Positions 63,368-64,000 of a DNA stretch of 64,000 nt are shown one piece after another. The stretch comes from Pedobacter soli (lineage in GTDB: Bacteria > Bacteroidota > Bacteroidia > Sphingobacteriales > Sphingobacteriaceae), in assembly GCF_900101435.1 (NCBI RefSeq), contig NZ_FMZH01000007.1, forward strand, positions 124,001 to 188,000, in the 5' to 3' direction. Each line of letters begins with the position of its first letter. Position 1 is the stretch's first letter. The translations under genes and the position numbers were made by a program. A model generated the notes under the pieces. The model saw only the letters and a program-made list of their open reading frames with translations. It was not told the DNA's origin and did not search any database.

Positions 63368-64000
63368 ATGAAAAAAACGATATTTCATATCGATAGGGCT
63401 TTGCCATGCCTTTTTTTTAATAGAAAAAATAGATTGTCATGGCCTGCTGAAATATATATATGCGAGCCATTTCGCCAGAGAAGCCTTATAACTTTACTAT
63501 ATATCTGTCTGAATATTTTCTGTGCATCTGCACAGGGAATGACAGAGACTTCGAGAGAAGTTCTGAAAATAGGAGATAAGGTTCCGGAATCATTCTGGAA
63601 TACTAAAAGACAATTTCTTATTGAAGGGAAATCAACAGATAAAAGTCTTGAGCATCTGCGGGGCAAATTAATTGTTATTGATTTCTGGGCAACCTGGTGT
63701 GCGCCCTGCGTGGCAATGATGCCCTCAATGGAGAACCTTCAAAAACAGTTCTCCGATGAAATTCAGATCCTTCCGGTAACAGCTCAACTTGCTGACATAG
63801 TAAACGGTTTCTTACCACTACAGGAGGCTAAAACCGGAGTTAAATTTAATCTTCCCAAAATTGTATCAGATAGATCCTTAGCAGCCTTATTTCCACACAA
63901 TGTGATACCGCACTTAGTTTGGATAGACAAACAAGGGATATTAAGGGCAACTACTGGTTTTGAGGAAGCAACTTCGGCAAAGATCAAGCAGATGATTACA
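63368..64000 (+). CDS. TlpA-family disulfide reductase, partial (runs off window)
   Basis: The frame is open from ATG 63368 to the last base (211 codons visible). After a long signal region (SLITLLYICLNIFCASAQ) comes an AhpC/TlpA domain: LKIGDKVPESFWNTKRQF, the active site LIVIDFWATWCAPCVAMMP and the cis-proline loop FPHNVIPHLVWID. It is a periplasmic thiol-disulfide reductase. The C-terminal part is outside the window. Confidence 0.88.
   Translation, partial: MKKTIFHIDRALPCLFFNRKNRLSWPAEIYICEPFRQRSLITLLYICLNIFCASAQGMTETSREVLKIGDKVPESFWNTKRQFLIEGKSTDKSLEHLRGKLIVIDFWATWCAPCVAMMPSMENLQKQFSDEIQILPVTAQLADIVNGFLPLQEAKTGVKFNLPKIVSDRSLAALFPHNVIPHLVWIDKQGILRATTGFEEATSAKIKQMIT

Noticed and set aside
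1..64000. CRISPR arrays, rRNA, tRNA and intact insertion sequences
   Set aside because: None was seen; the only repeats are the GIN units, paired terminators and palindromes described above.

Overview
The window looks like a chromosome segment of a Bacteroidetes species, most likely Pedobacter or a close Sphingobacteriaceae relative. It is AT-rich, with many TonB-dependent receptors, beta-barrel proteins, 6-bladed propellers, DUF4625 lipoproteins and LytS/LytTR pairs. Several promoters fit the Bacteroidetes pattern TTTG / TAnnTTTG with 16-21 bases between. No rRNA, tRNA, CRISPR array or intact insertion sequence was seen. All family names come from reading motifs; no database search was possible.

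Layout. 1-11 kb: end of a GH28 polygalacturonase, a candidate small RNA, a secreted cupin, an MscS channel, an outer-membrane barrel/propeller pair, and a LytTR regulator with a TPR histidine kinase. 11.3-18.2 kb: a grasp-with-spasm RiPP cluster with four double-glycine precursors, a GTG-start ATP-grasp maturase, an easily missed 53-aa frame coupled to the SPASM maturase, a C39 peptidase ABC transporter and an HlyD adaptor. 18.2-26.5 kb: an ECF sigma / FecR / TonB siderophore receptor / PepSY iron module on the minus strand, split by a plus-strand arsenic cassette (arsR, arsM, arsC, acr3) with two palindromic operators. 26.7-33.7 kb: a probable phytate module (TPR-HTH regulator, TonB receptor, beta-helix lipoprotein, beta-propeller phytase). 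33.7-43.3 kb: a mixed region with three near-identical GIN-domain genes, each carried with its upstream region, interleaved with a DUF4143 ATPase, a redox set (flavin reductase, HxlR, DsbA-like), a large TlpA-like protein and a decayed antitoxin-like gene. 43.4-50.4 kb: a RibD-like reductase and a probable zinc-acquisition operon ending in a 35-aa membrane peptide. 50.6-59.6 kb: small unknown genes, two single-domain response regulators, an ECF sigma factor, a 1222-codon protein combining a glycine-rich region, a helical region with one hydrophobic segment and a TcA-like C-terminus, and an O-antigen ligase relic. 60-64 kb: a LytS/LytTR pair with a 47-aa RiPP-like peptide gene on the opposite strand between them, an XRE regulator, and a structured leader ahead of a TlpA gene that runs off the window.

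How the parts fit. Most of the window is accessory: nutrient uptake (iron, phytate, zinc), metal defence, secreted peptides and surface proteins, each with a local regulator. The least explained items are the large TcA-tailed protein, the 53-aa frame in the RiPP cluster, the 47-aa peptide between kinase and regulator, and the two candidate RNAs near the window ends.
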